Assembly (NCBI GenBank): GCA_016617855.1
Contig: JAECUM010003237.1
Span: 45,156-109,155 of the forward strand
Direction: 5' to 3'
DNA from: Megalonaias nervosa
Taxonomy: Eukaryota > Mollusca > Bivalvia > Unionida > Unionidae
DNA length: 64,000 bases
In this document: positions 63,380 to 64,000 of the stretch, in pieces
How the letters are laid out: each line of letters begins with the position of its first letter
Position numbering within the stretch: the stretch's first letter is position 1
The notes under the pieces: model-generated
The model's database searches: none
Told to the model about the DNA's origin: nothing
What the model saw: only the letters and a program-made list of their open reading frames with translations
Position numbers and translations under genes: made by a program

Positions 63380-64000
63380 GGCTCGCTGGACAAAAAGTCA
63401 CACTGAATTTTCAGCAATTTATTTCTAACAAAAATGTTTTCAAATCATTATATTCTGTTAGTCTTAATTATTACTATTAATGATTACAATGAATTGATGA
63501 CTTCACAGGAAAGGGTATTTTGTTTAGCAACTGAAGTCTTAAGAGAAAATTGTTAAACAAGCTTATAACATTGTGATCACTGACGTTATTTAAGGCTTAC
63601 TGATAGAGAGAAAATGGTAGCTTTCATAAGGATAGACAGGTAACATTTTGCTTTCAGTCTCTAATTGCTTCTTTAACAAGTATGTTAATAATATTAAACC
63701 TCTTTGTGCTAAAGGGATTTACCTTACATTGCTTGAAATACAGACCTATGAAATAAATATAAAAATTCAAGATTTCTGTAATGTCTGAGATCCGTTCGTC
63801 GTGTTGCTATCAACATTTGAATGACAAGAAGTGCAGCTGTGCACCAAGAACAACGATATCCCTGAGGCGTTATAAAATGAAGTGGGGAAAAGTTTCTACT
63901 TATTCAAATAAAAGATAAACATTCCCAATGTACATATCGTGACAGACTTTCACAACTAATGTTTTTTTTTTTTTTTTTTTTTGTATGGCCCCACAGAACC
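63380..64000. repeat. Tandem cassette unit 4, left part only
   Basis: Repeats the start of units 2 and 3 up to gtatggccccacagaacc, where the window ends. A poly-T run at 63,962-63,982 replaces the ttttttgttttattttttt of the other units. Confidence 0.9.

Overview
The window looks like nuclear DNA of an invertebrate animal. It is AT-rich, full of microsatellites and tRNA-derived SINEs, and holds one large gene split into short exons by canonical GT-AG introns. A mollusc or another lophotrochozoan is my best guess, from the SINE style and the type of gene; the sequence does not prove it. No bacterial gene organisation is present.

The main content is the 5' part of one minus-strand gene. Ten exons chain together in phase over about 52 kb (54,232 down to 2,642) and encode a 324-residue secreted N-terminus of the large lipid transfer protein superfamily (vitellogenin / apolipophorin / MTP type, Vitellogenin_N domain). 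The gene continues beyond the left edge. The ORFs are too short to reveal it; it was found by reading the exon-intron borders.

Layout from right to left, which is 5' to 3' for the gene. From 53.1 to 64.0 kb lies a tandem array in which the first exon (start codon, signal peptide, first strand of the lipid-binding domain and splice donor) is present three times: a diverged copy at 54.1 kb and two near-identical copies at 58.4 and 62.5 kb inside 4.1-kb repeat units. A further unit begins before the window ends. From 39 to 54 kb is a 15-kb first intron, rich in CpG, with microsatellites, SINEs and short DNA transposons. Exons 2 to 10 lie at 39.0, 35.5, 25.1, 24.0, 21.5, 15.1, 14.7, 10.7 and 2.7 kb. 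Their introns carry minisatellites that often touch an exon, SINEs, a decayed DIRS-like retroelement (16.2-17.1 kb) and, within intron 9, a nested plus-strand gene relic with its own CpG-retaining promoter-like region (8.0-9.8 kb).

Most worth a second look: the amplified first-exon cassette; tandem AAAGGTCA nuclear-receptor half-sites upstream of one of those first exons; a minisatellite that copies the exon 6 splice donor many times; histidines where the family usually has a disulfide cysteine pair; a 1.36-kb unclassified insertion that carries a promoter-like segment and a self-excising intron-like structure; and a change in CpG content near 40 kb.
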